Positions 9,050-18,354 of a DNA stretch of 64,000 nt are shown here, piece by piece. Origin of the DNA: Sulfurimicrobium sp963779055 (GTDB lineage: Bacteria; Pseudomonadota; Gammaproteobacteria; Burkholderiales; Sulfuricellaceae); assembly GCA_963779055.1 (NCBI GenBank), contig CAVZWN010000004.1, forward strand, positions 248,001 through 312,000, in the 5' to 3' direction. Made by a program: the position numbers and the translations under genes. Position 1 is the stretch's first letter. Each line of letters begins with the position of its first letter. The notes beneath the pieces are model-generated. The model was not told where the DNA came from, did not search any database, and was given only the letters and a program-made list of their open reading frames with translations.

Positions 9050-10012
9050 TCAGTGTTTGGCTGGCTCTGCACCTGCCGCCTCTTTACCCTGATCCTGCAG
9101 CGTGCCGGCCACATCCTCCTTACTGCTGACTTCAAGCCCGGCCTTGTCTCCCTTGGTAATCGCCTCTTCCGCTTCCCTGTTCATGACGATAATACTGATG
9201 CGGCGGTTGACCGGGCTTTCCGGATTTGCCTGATCAAAGGGTACTGCGGAGGAAAGACCGACCACGCGCAGCATTTTTCCATCCGACATGCCCCCAGCCA
9301 CCAGTTCACGACGCGAAGCATTGGCACGGTCGGCTGACAACTCCCAGTTGCTGTAGCCCTTGTCGCCCCCGGAATAGGGCGTGGCATCGGTATGCCCGGA
9401 CAGCGAAATGCGGTTATCCACTTCATTCAGCACCTTGCCGATTTCACGCAGGATAACCTGTGTATAGGGCTTTAGATGCGCGCCGCCACTATCGAACATG
9501 GGCCGGTTTTGCTCGTCCACGATCTGGATGCGCAGCCCTTCCTTGGTGATATCCAGCATCAGCTGCTTTTTGAACTGCTTGAGCAGGGGATTGCTGTCGA
9601 TGGTCTTTTCCAGCCGTCCTTTGAGATCCTCGAGCTTGATTTTCTCCTTGCGGACCAGCTCAGCCTTGGCGGCTTCCAGATTAATGGCCCGCTTTTTAAT
9701 GGCGGGATCTTCAGCTTTCTTGACCTGACCGGATTTGCGGGTAATGTCCGTACCACCGCCCTTGATCACGCTGGAAGCATCGCCACTGCCGGAACCACCC
9801 TGCAGGGCCACCTTGAGGGGGGTTTTGAAGTACTCTGCAATACCTTCCATATCCCCCTTGGCCGTTGACCCCAGCAACCACATCAGGAGAAAGAAGGCCA
9901 TCATCGCGGTCACGAAGTCCGCATAGGCGATTTTCCACGCGCCGCCGTGGTGGCCGTGGCCCGCCTTCTTGATTTTCTTGATGACTATGGGGCGCTGGGA
10001 ATCGTCGCTCAT
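9050..10012 (-). CDS. motB: Flagellar motor stator protein MotB
   Basis: Proton-channel stator subunit that anchors MotA to peptidoglycan. 320 aa: cytoplasmic basic N-terminus (VIKKIKKAGHGHHGG), one TM helix with the proton-binding Asp at ~32 (YADFVTAMMAFFLLMWLLG), a linker and plug, and an OmpA-like peptidoglycan-binding domain (SLSGHTDATPY, NWELSADRANASRREL, NRRISIIV). It follows motA by 48 bp. Histidines next to the TM segment and the KK-rich N-terminus are normal for beta- and gammaproteobacterial MotB. Confidence 0.97.
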   Translation of the reverse strand: MSDDSQRPIVIKKIKKAGHGHHGGAWKIAYADFVTAMMAFFLLMWLLGSTAKGDMEGIAEYFKTPLKVALQGGSGSGDASSVIKGGGTDITRKSGQVKKAEDPAIKKRAINLEAAKAELVRKEKIKLEDLKGRLEKTIDSNPLLKQFKKQLMLDITKEGLRIQIVDEQNRPMFDSGGAHLKPYTQVILREIGKVLNEVDNRISLSGHTDATPYSGGDKGYSNWELSADRANASRRELVAGGMSDGKMLRVVGLSSAVPFDQANPESPVNRRISIIVMNREAEEAITKGDKAGLEVSSKEDVAGTLQDQGKEAAGAEPAKH

Positions 10013-10060
10013 ATTTTAAGTTCGCGGTCCGGCCAGAGCTTAAGCGCTGGCAACTGACAG

Positions 10061-10921
10061 CTATTTCCCCTTGGACTGTTTGACGTGCTCTTCCAGCTCG
10101 AGAAAACTCGGACGTTCGGTGGAATACAACACCTTGCGGCCAAATTCGACCGCCACCTGAGGCGCGTAGCCATTCAGGCTGGCGAGCAGGGTGACCTTGA
10201 TGCACTCAAAGACTTTGCTGGATTCCTGCAGTTTGTTTTCCAGCAAGGTTGAAAGCGGCCCCACGAAACCATAAGCCAGCAGAATACCGAGGAAGGTGCC
10301 CACCAGCGCAGCGGCGATCAGCATACCCAGTTCCGAGGGCGGAATACCGACCGATTCCATGGTATGCACCACGCCCATCACCGCCGCCACGATACCAAAG
10401 GCCGGCAGGCCATCGCCCAGCTTGGCCACGGCAGATACCGGAATATGGCCTTCCTGGTGATGCGTTTCGATTTCGTTATCCATCAGATTCTCGATTTCCA
10501 TGGCATTGAGGTTACCCCCCACCATCAGGCGCAGATAATCGGTAATGAATTCGACTACGTGGTGGTCATGCGAAATTGTCGGATATTTGCTGAAAATCGG
10601 GCTGGCATGAGGATCTTCCACGTCGGACTCAATCGACATCAGCCCTTCCTTGCGGACCTTGGCCAGCAACTCGAACAGCAGGGTCAGCAACTCCATGTAC
10701 AAGGCCTTGGAGTATTTGGAGCCTTTTAAAACGGACGGCAGCGCCTTGAATGTTGCCTTCATCACCTTGGGTCCGCTACCGACCAGCATCGCTCCCAGCG
10801 CGCCGCCACCGATCATGATCACCTCAACCGGCTGCCAGAGCGATGCAAGGTGGCCACCAGCCATGGCAAAACCACCGAAAATCGAAGCCAGAATGACCAC
10901 ATAGCCAACAATCACCAGCAT
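10061..10921 (-). CDS. motA: Flagellar motor stator protein MotA
   Basis: 286 aa, four TM helices, the ion-channel partner of MotB that pushes on FliG. Recognisable segments are GGHLASLWQPVEVIMIGGGALGA at TM2, the conserved channel helix GLPAFGIVAAVMGVVHTM and GTFLGILLAYGFVGPL. The cytoplasmic loop carries the charged torque region (ELLAKVRKEGLMSIESDVEDP). The ATG is preceded by GAGGGAG. It leads the unit motA-motB-methyltransferase-HDOD. Confidence 0.97.
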   Translation of the reverse strand: MLVIVGYVVILASIFGGFAMAGGHLASLWQPVEVIMIGGGALGAMLVGSGPKVMKATFKALPSVLKGSKYSKALYMELLTLLFELLAKVRKEGLMSIESDVEDPHASPIFSKYPTISHDHHVVEFITDYLRLMVGGNLNAMEIENLMDNEIETHHQEGHIPVSAVAKLGDGLPAFGIVAAVMGVVHTMESVGIPPSELGMLIAAALVGTFLGILLAYGFVGPLSTLLENKLQESSKVFECIKVTLLASLNGYAPQVAVEFGRKVLYSTERPSFLELEEHVKQSKGK

Positions 10922-11002
10922 CTCAACACTCCCTCGTCGCAGGCCTGCTTTTCAAACCAGCGGAATAATTTCGGCAACTTTATCAACTTATGCCATCTCA
11001 CG

Positions 11003-11458
11003 CTATGCCAACATGGCTCCTACCGTGGCAATGAGGATTGTAATCAGCCCCAGGCTCAGGTTGATGCCCACCAGTTGCCGGATCAAGGCCAAAGCTGCGC
11101 CACCGCTTTTCCAGTCCTGATCTGCCACGCTTTTCCTGAGGCGGGAATAGGGCATGAAAAACACATAGACAAAAATCACAATCATCGCCAGCCCGAGTCC
11201 ATACATGGCATGCACGTAGAGAGGAACCGTTCCCATCCCGCCCATCAGCTTGATCATGAACAGGCCTGACGCCAGAACCGCAGCAACACAAACCCATACC
11301 CAGGGAAAGAAACGCCGGAACACGCCCACCCACAACTGCAGGCGCAGCGGTGGCTCAAGCAGATCAGCCGCTACCGGACGCAGCAACTGGTGCGCAAAAA
11401 ACATCCCTCCGACCCAGATTACGATTCCCATCACATGAAGCATCATCATGAATTTCAT
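11003..11458 (-). CDS. CopD-like small integral membrane protein
   Basis: 151 aa with four predicted TM helices (MLHVMGIVIWVGGMFFAHQL, FFPWVWVCVAAVLASGLFMI, MYGLGLAMIVIFVYVFF, ISLGLITILIATVGAML region). The pattern of His8 and His23 with IWVGGMFF resembles CopD/DUF2269-like membrane proteins, some of which bind haem or copper; a metal role here is inference. The Shine-Dalgarno GAGGAAG precedes the ATG. It lies between rnhB and motA with short gaps and may be cotranscribed with either. Confidence 0.7.
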   Translation of the reverse strand: MKFMMMLHVMGIVIWVGGMFFAHQLLRPVAADLLEPPLRLQLWVGVFRRFFPWVWVCVAAVLASGLFMIKLMGGMGTVPLYVHAMYGLGLAMIVIFVYVFFMPYSRLRKSVADQDWKSGGAALALIRQLVGINLSLGLITILIATVGAMLA

Positions 11459-11472
11459 AAAAACTTCCTCTT

Positions 11473-12048
11473 TTAGTTGATTTCCAATTCCAGCGCCCGC
11501 CTGACCGGGCCAAAACTGCGCCGGTGCTGCGATGTGACTCCATGAAGCGCTATGGCCTGTAAATGCATAGCCGTAGGATAACCCTTATGACGCGCAAAAT
11601 CATATTGCGGATAAATCAGGTGCAGTTCACGCATTTCAGCATCTCTGGCAGTTTTAGCCAGGATGGAGGCTGCCGATATCTCCGCCACCAGGCTGTCGCC
11701 CTTGACCACCGCACGTGCGGGCATGGCCAGAGCAGGACAGTGCAGACCATCCACTGCCACCTCATGCGGCACCACAGCCAGCGCTTCAACTGCCCGCTTC
11801 ATCGCCAGCAGGCTGGCCTGCAGAATATTGATGTGATCGATTTCCTCTGCTGAAGCGCTGGCAATCGACCAGGCCAGCGCGTGTTGCCTGATTTCCAGCG
11901 CCAGGGCTTCGCGTTTTTTCTCACTCAATTTTTTTGAGTCTGCCAGTCCGTCAATAGGATGCGCAGGGTCGAGAATCACCGCTGCGGCAAATACCGCGCC
12001 GACCAGCGGACCCCGCCCAGCCTCGTCCACGCCACACAGCAGAATCAT
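11473..12048 (-). CDS. rnhB: Ribonuclease HII
   Basis: Removes ribonucleotides and RNA in RNA-DNA hybrids. 191 aa with the catalytic DEAGRGPLVG motif close to the N-terminus, LADSKKLSEKKRE, VVKGDSLVAEISAASILAKT and the C-terminal KGYPT. The ATG at 12048 overlaps the lpxB stop (ATGA) and has GGAG upstream; a GTG four codons earlier is less likely. It is the last gene of the lipid A block. Confidence 0.96.
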   Translation of the reverse strand: MILLCGVDEAGRGPLVGAVFAAAVILDPAHPIDGLADSKKLSEKKREALALEIRQHALAWSIASASAEEIDHINILQASLLAMKRAVEALAVVPHEVAVDGLHCPALAMPARAVVKGDSLVAEISAASILAKTARDAEMRELHLIYPQYDFARHKGYPTAMHLQAIALHGVTSQHRRSFGPVRRALELEIN

Positions 12049-13211
12049 GCCTTGCTCCACTGCGGCAGGTAACGCAACACCGCTTCACAGGCGCGTTCCG
12101 CCGTATTTTGCCGCAGGCTCTCATGCATACGCTGGAATTCGGCTTCCAGACCTTCCTGCACCTGGGTGTCATGCAGCAGATTCAGCAAGGCCTGCGCAAG
12201 ATTGTCGGGCGTGGCATCTTCCTGCAGCAATTCCGGTACCACAAAACGCCCGGCCAGCACATTTGGCAGGCCGACATAAGGCAGGTAGCCTTTGCGCCGC
12301 ATCAGAAAAGCAGACAACCGGGACAGCCTGTAGGTAATCACCATGGGGCGTTTGAGCAGGGCTGTTTCCAGGGTGGCCGTACCAGAAGCCACCAGCGCCA
12401 CATTGGCGGCGGTCAGGGCTGCATGTGCGTGGCCAAAAAGTATTTTCAGCGGCAAATGCTCTGCGCCCAGCTTGTACAAGGCCTCCTGAAAATAGTCGCG
12501 CGTCTCGCGGCTGACCAGGGGCACCAGAAACTGGATATCCGGATCGATGCTGGCAATTTTCTGCGCCGTATGGATAAACAGCTCCGCCATATAATGCAGT
12601 TCGCTTTGCCGGCTGCCCGGCAACAGGGCAATGACATTTCCCTGTGCAGCAAGTTTGAGCTGTGCGCGCATCACTGCGCGGTCAGGGTTTTGCGGCAATA
12701 CATCCGCCATGGGGTGGCCGACATAGCTGACTGACACGCCGGCCTTTTCATAAATTTCCGGCTCAAAAGGAAACAGGGCGAGGATATGCGTGACTGAACG
12801 CGCGATCGTCCTGACCCTTTCCCGCCGCCATGCCCAGACCGATGGGCTGACATAGTGAATGGTAGGAATGCCGTGCGCCTTGAGGGTTTTTTCCAGGCCA
12901 AGATTGAAATCCGGCGCATCCACGCCGATAAACAGATCCGGTGGGTTAGCCAGAAAGTAACGCTTCAGCTTGCGCCGGATGCCGAGTATTTCAGCAAAAT
13001 GCCGCAGCACTTCAAGATAGCCGCGCACCGCCAGCTTTTCCATGGGGAACAACGTCTGCGCCCCGGCAGACTGCATTTTTGGCCCGGCAATTCCGACAAA
13101 ATCGGCATCCGGCAGTTTTTCCCTGAGCGCGGCAATCAGATGACTGCCGAGCAGATCCCCCGAAGCCTCTCCCGCGACGATACCAATCCTGAGCCTGCGT
13201 CCTCCTGCCAC
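12045..13211 (-). CDS. lpxB: Lipid A disaccharide synthase
   Basis: GT19 enzyme joining UDP-2,3-diacylglucosamine and lipid X to form the lipid A disaccharide at the inner membrane. 388 aa, the normal length. Motifs are IVAGEASGDLLG at the N-terminus, the central VSPSVWAWR and LPFEPEIYEKAG-like segment, LLPGSRQSEL, and the C-terminal nucleotide site SGTATLETAL and PMVITYR. It follows lpxA by 15 bp and overlaps rnhB by 4 bp. Confidence 0.97.
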   Translation of the reverse strand: MAGGRRLRIGIVAGEASGDLLGSHLIAALREKLPDADFVGIAGPKMQSAGAQTLFPMEKLAVRGYLEVLRHFAEILGIRRKLKRYFLANPPDLFIGVDAPDFNLGLEKTLKAHGIPTIHYVSPSVWAWRRERVRTIARSVTHILALFPFEPEIYEKAGVSVSYVGHPMADVLPQNPDRAVMRAQLKLAAQGNVIALLPGSRQSELHYMAELFIHTAQKIASIDPDIQFLVPLVSRETRDYFQEALYKLGAEHLPLKILFGHAHAALTAANVALVASGTATLETALLKRPMVITYRLSRLSAFLMRRKGYLPYVGLPNVLAGRFVVPELLQEDATPDNLAQALLNLLHDTQVQEGLEAEFQRMHESLRQNTAERACEAVLRYLPQWSKA

Positions 13212-13226
13212 AACCCTGCTCCTGAC

Positions 13227-13997
13227 TTAGCGGATGATGCCGCGTGTGGATTTGGCCAGGAACGCCAGCAGCAAAGCGACTTCCGGGAATGACCGCCCCT
13301 GCTCCGCCAGCACCTGTTTTGCATCGGCAAGGCTCAGGCCAGACTTGTACAGGGTCTTGTAGGCGCGGCGCAACGCCATGATGGCATCAGGTGAGAATCC
13401 GCGCCGCTTCAAGCCCTCTGAGTTGATGCCGTGCGGCGCCGTGGGGTTCCCGCCCACCGTCACATAGGGGGGCACATCCATGGTGATGACTGAACTGATG
13501 CCGGTAATGCAGTGAGCGCCAATATGGCAAAACTGATGAACCCCGGTAAAACCGCCGAGAATGGCAAAATCATCGACCGTGACATGGCCGGCCAGGGTGG
13601 CGTTGTTGGCAAAAATAGTGTTGTTGCCGATCTGGCAGTCGTGCGCAAAATGCACGTAGGCCATCACCCAGTTATCATTTCCAAGCCGGGTGACGCCGAC
13701 GTCCTGCGCGGTGCCCAGATTGAAGGTGCAAAATTCGCGGATCGTATTGCGGTCGCCAATTTCCAGACGGGTCGGCTCACCCGCATATTTTTTATCCTGC
13801 GGCACCTCGCCCAGGCTGGAAAACTGAAATATCTTGTTGTCGCAGCCGATCCGGGTATGGCCCGAAATCACCACATGAGGCCCGACCCAGGTGTTGTCGC
13901 CAATTTCCACGTGTTCGCCAATCAGCGAATAGGCGCCGACGGCAACCCCCTTACCGAGGCGTGCATTGGGGTGAATAATCGCGGTGGGGTGAATCAT
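13227..13997 (-). CDS. lpxA: Acyl-ACP:UDP-N-acetylglucosamine O-acyltransferase
   Basis: First step of lipid A synthesis. 256 aa made of left-handed beta-helix hexapeptide repeats (IHPTAIIHPNARLGKGVAVG, IGDNTWVGPHVVI) with the catalytic His in YVHFAHDCQIGNN and a helical C-terminus (RRGFSPDAIMALRRAYK). GVHQFCHIG and the C-terminal fold are specific for LpxA. It is 9 bp downstream of fabZ, the usual lpxD-fabZ-lpxA-lpxB order. Confidence 0.97.
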   Translation of the reverse strand: MIHPTAIIHPNARLGKGVAVGAYSLIGEHVEIGDNTWVGPHVVISGHTRIGCDNKIFQFSSLGEVPQDKKYAGEPTRLEIGDRNTIREFCTFNLGTAQDVGVTRLGNDNWVMAYVHFAHDCQIGNNTIFANNATLAGHVTVDDFAILGGFTGVHQFCHIGAHCITGISSVITMDVPPYVTVGGNPTAPHGINSEGLKRRGFSPDAIMALRRAYKTLYKSGLSLADAKQVLAEQGRSFPEVALLLAFLAKSTRGIIR

Positions 13998-14006
13998 GAA
14001 TCCACC

Positions 14007-14444
14007 TCAGGCGATGTCGCGCTTGGCGCACATCAATTCGGCCTCGGCCACAATATCCCCGTCCACCCTGGCCTCGGCCTTGAACTTCCAGATGCCGCGC
14101 ATATTGCGCAGGATCTCGACATGCAGGTGCAACTGATCGCCAGCAGTAACCGGCTTCTTGAAACGCGCGTTATCGATGCCGACAAAATAAAATACCGAAT
14201 TCTCATCCGGCTTGGATCCCATGGTCTTGAACGACAGAATACCCGCAGCCTGAGCCAGCGCTTCCATGATCAGCACGCCGGGCATTACAGGATGATGGGG
14301 AAAATGGCCCTGGAAAAAAGGCTCGTTGATGGTGACATTCTTCACCGCGACGATATTTTTCCCCGGCTCGCATTCCAGCACCCGGTCCACCAGCAGAAAG
14401 GGGTAGCGGTGCGGCAAATGCGCCATGACTTCATGAATATCCAT
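14007..14444 (-). CDS. fabZ: (3R)-hydroxymyristoyl-ACP dehydratase
   Basis: Dehydrates 3-hydroxyacyl-ACP in fatty acid elongation. 145 aa from the ATG at 14444 (MDIHEVMAHLPHRYPFLLVD). The hot-dog fold shows catalytic His47 in GHFPHHPVMPGVL and Glu61 in MEALAQ. An in-frame extension to 14552 reads into lpxD in another frame and has no homology to the family, so it is rejected. It shares 3-hydroxyacyl-ACP with LpxA and LpxD on either side. Confidence 0.97.
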   Translation of the reverse strand: MDIHEVMAHLPHRYPFLLVDRVLECEPGKNIVAVKNVTINEPFFQGHFPHHPVMPGVLIMEALAQAAGILSFKTMGSKPDENSVFYFVGIDNARFKKPVTAGDQLHLHVEILRNMRGIWKFKAEARVDGDIVAEAELMCAKRDIA

Positions 14445-14449
14445 GCTGC

Positions 14450-15490
14450 TCACGATTTTTTCCTTTCGAGTTCTGCAATCTTTTGTTCCAGCTGGCGAAT
14501 CTTGTCCGCCATGCTGTCGAGGTGGCGCAAATGCGCCGCATTTTTGAGCCACTGCTCGTGGGTCGAGAATGGCATCGCCGAGGTATAAGCGCCGGGCCTG
14601 GTGATGGATTTGGTAATCAGTGTACCGGACGAGACCGAAACATTATCCGCAATATCCAGATGACCGAGGATCATGCCCGCTCCGCCAACCGTGCAATTGC
14701 GTCCGATGCTGGCGCTGCCGGCGATGCCGACACAACCTGCCATGGCACTGTGGGCACCGATTCGAACGTTGTGGGCAACCTGAATCTGGTTATCCAGTTT
14801 CACCCCCTCCTCGATCACCGTATCTTCCAGTGCGCCTCGATCGATAGTGGTATTGGCACCGATTTCCACATCATCTCCGATCAGCACCCGGCCAATCTGC
14901 GGGATTTTCAGCCAGCGTCCTTCCTCATGAGCCAAACCGAAGCCATCAGCGCCGATCACGGCACCGGAGTGAACGATCACGCGCGCCCCCAGCTGGCACT
15001 GGTGATACACCACCACCCGAGGGTACAGACGGGTGTCATCGCCAATCTCAACCTGATCTCCGATAGCACAACCGGAACCGATGGCGACACGCTCGCCAAT
15101 CCGTGCTCCACGTCCGATGCAGGCAAATGGTCCGATGGAGGCACTGGCGGCAATGACAGCCCCCTGCTCCACTACTGCCGAAGGATGAACCCCTGCCACA
15201 GCGGGTTCAGCCGGGTTGAACAGCGCAATCACCCTGGCAAAATAGGCTGATGGATTGCTGGTGACAATGCGAGATTTCAGTGTGGCATCGCGGTTCTTCT
15301 CATTCAGAATGACCGCACCGGCCTGAGTCGCATCGAGCTGCTTTTTGAAGCGAGGCCCGGTATAAAAACTGATACTTTCTGGCTGCGCCGTCTCCAGCGC
15401 GGCTACCTGGCTGATCCGGGGCTGGGCATCACCCAGCAACTCGCCACCCAGGCGGGCCACGATTTCACCCAGCGTAAATGTATGCTCCAT
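14450..15490 (-). CDS. lpxD: UDP-3-O-(3-hydroxyacyl)glucosamine N-acyltransferase
   Basis: Third acylation step of lipid A. The N-terminal uridine-binding domain (FTLGEIVARLGGELLGDA, then ISFYTGPRFKKQL) is followed by a hexapeptide beta-helix with the catalytic His in IQVAHNVRIG, and a C-terminal helix. I prefer the ATG at 15490 (MEHTFTLGEI, 346 aa) because the 17 residues before it have no family match. The ATG at 15541, only 4 bp after the skp stop and with GAGAAG upstream, is a real alternative giving 363 aa. Confidence 0.93.
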   Translation of the reverse strand: MEHTFTLGEIVARLGGELLGDAQPRISQVAALETAQPESISFYTGPRFKKQLDATQAGAVILNEKNRDATLKSRIVTSNPSAYFARVIALFNPAEPAVAGVHPSAVVEQGAVIAASASIGPFACIGRGARIGERVAIGSGCAIGDQVEIGDDTRLYPRVVVYHQCQLGARVIVHSGAVIGADGFGLAHEEGRWLKIPQIGRVLIGDDVEIGANTTIDRGALEDTVIEEGVKLDNQIQVAHNVRIGAHSAMAGCVGIAGSASIGRNCTVGGAGMILGHLDIADNVSVSSGTLITKSITRPGAYTSAMPFSTHEQWLKNAAHLRHLDSMADKIRQLEQKIAELERKKS

Positions 15491-15545
15491 GCCGGCGCCC
15501 ACGAACTGTTCCTGATGAAAACCGGCATGAAATCCGGCCATGAAC

Positions 15546-16046
15546 TTACTTCTCGGACAGTGCCTTGAGCACTTTCTCGGTCACATCAATACGATGGCTG
15601 GCGTACACGGCTTCCTGCAGAATGAGGTCGAACTTCTCGCTCTCGGCAATGGCAATAATCGCCTTGTTGGCGCGTTCCTGAACAGCTGAAAGTTCTTCGT
15701 TGCGGCGCAGGTTGAGGTCTTCACGGAATTCACGCTGGGAACGCTGGAAATCGCGGTTCAGGTTAGCCAGATCGCGTTCCTTGTTGCGCCGTTCGGTATC
15801 GCTGACCGTCACGCCTTCACGTTCCAGATAAGCCTGCAGATCCTTGGCCTGTTTAGCCATTTTCTGCAGTTCCTGGTCACGTGCAGCAAACTCCTTCTCC
15901 AGTTTTTTCTGCGCCTTCTGCGCGGGCGCCGCTTCACGGAATACGCGCTCTGTATTGACAAAGCCGATCTTGAATTCGGCTGCCGCAACCGCGCTGCCGA
16001 TCTGCATCAGGGACAAGACAAGCATCGATGTGACAATTTTTTTCAA
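15546..16046 (-). CDS. skp: Periplasmic chaperone Skp (OmpH family)
   Basis: Holds unfolded outer-membrane proteins on the way to BamA. 166 aa with a signal peptide cut near AVAAAEF (residues ~22-24), then IGFVNTERVF and long charged helices typical of the tentacle arms. The start is TTG with AGGAG six bases upstream; a nearby ATG is out of frame. It sits 16 bp after bamA, as in most Proteobacteria. Confidence 0.95.
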   Translation of the reverse strand: MKKIVTSMLVLSLMQIGSAVAAAEFKIGFVNTERVFREAAPAQKAQKKLEKEFAARDQELQKMAKQAKDLQAYLEREGVTVSDTERRNKERDLANLNRDFQRSQREFREDLNLRRNEELSAVQERANKAIIAIAESEKFDLILQEAVYASHRIDVTEKVLKALSEK

Positions 16047-16062
16047 TTCATTCTCCTAAATC

Positions 16063-18354
16063 TTAAAATACAGTGCCCATCTGGAATTGGAACACTTCAG
16101 TCTTGTCGCCTTCTTTCTTGTTCAGCGGACGGGCCAGACTGAACTTCAGCGGCCCGATGGGCGAATACCAGCTCAAAGCAACGCCAGTTGAAAATTTCAT
16201 ATCCGCAAAACTGATCTTCGAATAACGCCCATAGTAATCATCCGGGCCGAATACCGCGCCGCCATCGACAAACGCCCCGAGACGAACAGACTTGTCTGCG
16301 CCCAGACCGGGGAAGGGGAGCATCAATTCAGCTGACCCAACGATACGCCGGTTACCACCAATCGCATTGTCGAATTCATCGCGCGGCCCGATGGAACTGG
16401 TGCGGTAGCCACGCACAGACCCGATGCCGCCCGCATAGAAATTCTTGAAGAAAGGCAGTGGTTTGTTGCCATAACCATCGGCATAGCCCACCTCGCCATT
16501 CAGCAGCAGCGTATAGCTCTTGGCGAAAGTATGCAGATACTGGTGCTGGTAGGAAGCCTTGTAATATTCCAGATCCAGCCCCGGCAAGCCAACTTCGCCA
16601 TAAAGACGCTGCAGGCTGCCGCTCGTTGGATACAGCAGGCTGTCGCGCGTATCTCGTGCCCACCCGAGATCAGCACGGGCAGTTTTGACACTGTTGCCAA
16701 ACAGATTCACAAAATCGATATAACGCTGGGCACTGTTTTCATCCACCGTGGTATCGATCTTTTCCAGCGCCAGCCCCAGATTGACCGTATCCTTTTCATT
16801 CAAAGGGATGCCGAAGCGGATGCCGCCACCCAGCGTCGAGGTTTTATAGTTTGTCACAGACAGGCTGGTCGGGTTGACATCGCGCTTGTAGACATCAAAG
16901 CCGCGGCTCACGCCATCATCGGTAAAATAGGGATTCGTGTAGGACAGGGAATAAATCTTGTTGATGCTGCCGCTGTTCACCTGCGCCGCAAGGAAATTGC
17001 CGCTGCCGAACACGTTCTGCTGCGATATGGAACCGCTCAGCACCAGCCCTTCCGAGCTGGAAAAACCGGCACCGGCCATGATGCTCCCGGTCGGCTTTTC
17101 GGTCACGCTGTAATTCAGATCGACCTGGTCTGTGGTTCCGGGCACAGCGGGCGTTTCCACGTTGACATCGGAAAAATAGCCCAGACGCTGCAGGCGTTCA
17201 CGCGAGCGGTTGATCTTGTCGGCCGCATACCAGCCGCCTTCGATCTGACGCATTTCGCGCCGCAGGACCTCGTCCCGCGTCTTGGTGTTGCCGGCCATAT
17301 TGATGCGGCGCACATAGACGCGGCGGCCCGGGTCGAGGAAGAAAGTGAAAGCCGCGGTCCCTTTCTCCTTGTCGATTTCCGGGACAGCATTGACGTTGGC
17401 GAAAGCGTAGCCGTCATTGCCTAGGCGATCGCTGATCGCCTTGCTGGATTCAGTCAGCTTTTCACGCGAGAAGACATCTCCGGCCTTTACCTTGATCAGT
17501 TTGTTGAGCTCTTCTTCCGGCACCAGCATTTCACCCGCCAGCTTGACATCAGAAATGGTGTACCTGGCGCCCTCGCGCACATTGATGGTGATATAGATAT
17601 CGTTCTTGTCGGGCGAAATTGAAACCTGGGTGGAGTCCACATTGAACTCGAGATAACCGCGATTCAGATAGAACGAGCGCAGGGATTCCAGGTCGGCAGA
17701 CAGTTTCTGCTTGGAATACTGGTCGTTCTTGCTGTACCAGGTCATCCAGCCCGAGGTGGACAGCACGAACTGCTCCAGCAATTCCTTTTCCTTGAAGGTT
17801 TCATTGCCGACGATATTGATCTGTTTGATCTTGGCGATCTCGCCTTCAGAAATATCGAAGCTGATCGCAACGCGATTGCGCTCCAGCGGCGTTACTGTGG
17901 TGGTGATCGTCACGCCATACTTGCCACGGCTGAAATATTGGCGCTTCAATTCCTGTTCGGCCCGGTCGAGCAACGCCTTGTCAAAGATTTTGGCTTCGGC
18001 CAGGCCTGCCATCTTGAGGCCATCCTTGAGCTGTTCCTTGCTGAATTCCTTGCTGCCGACAATATCCACCTGGGCGATTGCCGGTCTTTCCTGCACCATC
18101 ACCACCAGCACGCCATTATCCGACTCCAGGCGCACATCCTTGAAAAAGCCGGTGGCATACAGCGCCTTGACGGCTGCAGCGGCCTTTTCATCATCCAGCG
18201 TGTCGCCCACCTTGACCGGCAGATAGCTGAATACCGTACCGGCTTCAGTACGTTGAATACCTTCCACGCGAATGTCTTTGACGACGACAGGCTCAATGGC
18301 TGCGGCAGAGGCTGCGTACAGCGAGGCGATCAGGAACGGGATGAGTTTTTTCAT
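16063..18354 (-). CDS. bamA: Outer membrane protein assembly factor BamA
   Basis: Central insertase of the BAM complex. 763 aa: signal peptide (LIPFLIASLYAASAAA), five POTRA domains (VKDIRVEGIQRTEAGTVFSY opens POTRA1) to about residue 420, and a 16-strand Omp85 barrel. The conserved loop-6 motif reads VRGYRTSSIGPRDE and the last strand ends in Phe (FQFQMGTVF), a normal beta-signal. It overlaps rseP by one base, so the two are translationally coupled. Confidence 0.98.
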   Translation of the reverse strand: MKKLIPFLIASLYAASAAAIEPVVVKDIRVEGIQRTEAGTVFSYLPVKVGDTLDDEKAAAAVKALYATGFFKDVRLESDNGVLVVMVQERPAIAQVDIVGSKEFSKEQLKDGLKMAGLAEAKIFDKALLDRAEQELKRQYFSRGKYGVTITTTVTPLERNRVAISFDISEGEIAKIKQINIVGNETFKEKELLEQFVLSTSGWMTWYSKNDQYSKQKLSADLESLRSFYLNRGYLEFNVDSTQVSISPDKNDIYITINVREGARYTISDVKLAGEMLVPEEELNKLIKVKAGDVFSREKLTESSKAISDRLGNDGYAFANVNAVPEIDKEKGTAAFTFFLDPGRRVYVRRINMAGNTKTRDEVLRREMRQIEGGWYAADKINRSRERLQRLGYFSDVNVETPAVPGTTDQVDLNYSVTEKPTGSIMAGAGFSSSEGLVLSGSISQQNVFGSGNFLAAQVNSGSINKIYSLSYTNPYFTDDGVSRGFDVYKRDVNPTSLSVTNYKTSTLGGGIRFGIPLNEKDTVNLGLALEKIDTTVDENSAQRYIDFVNLFGNSVKTARADLGWARDTRDSLLYPTSGSLQRLYGEVGLPGLDLEYYKASYQHQYLHTFAKSYTLLLNGEVGYADGYGNKPLPFFKNFYAGGIGSVRGYRTSSIGPRDEFDNAIGGNRRIVGSAELMLPFPGLGADKSVRLGAFVDGGAVFGPDDYYGRYSKISFADMKFSTGVALSWYSPIGPLKFSLARPLNKKEGDKTEVFQFQMGTVF

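Noticed and set aside
10922..11002. Possible sigma28 promoter upstream of motA
   Set aside because: TAAAGTT is present on the minus strand, but the downstream element does not match GCCGATAA at the right spacing.
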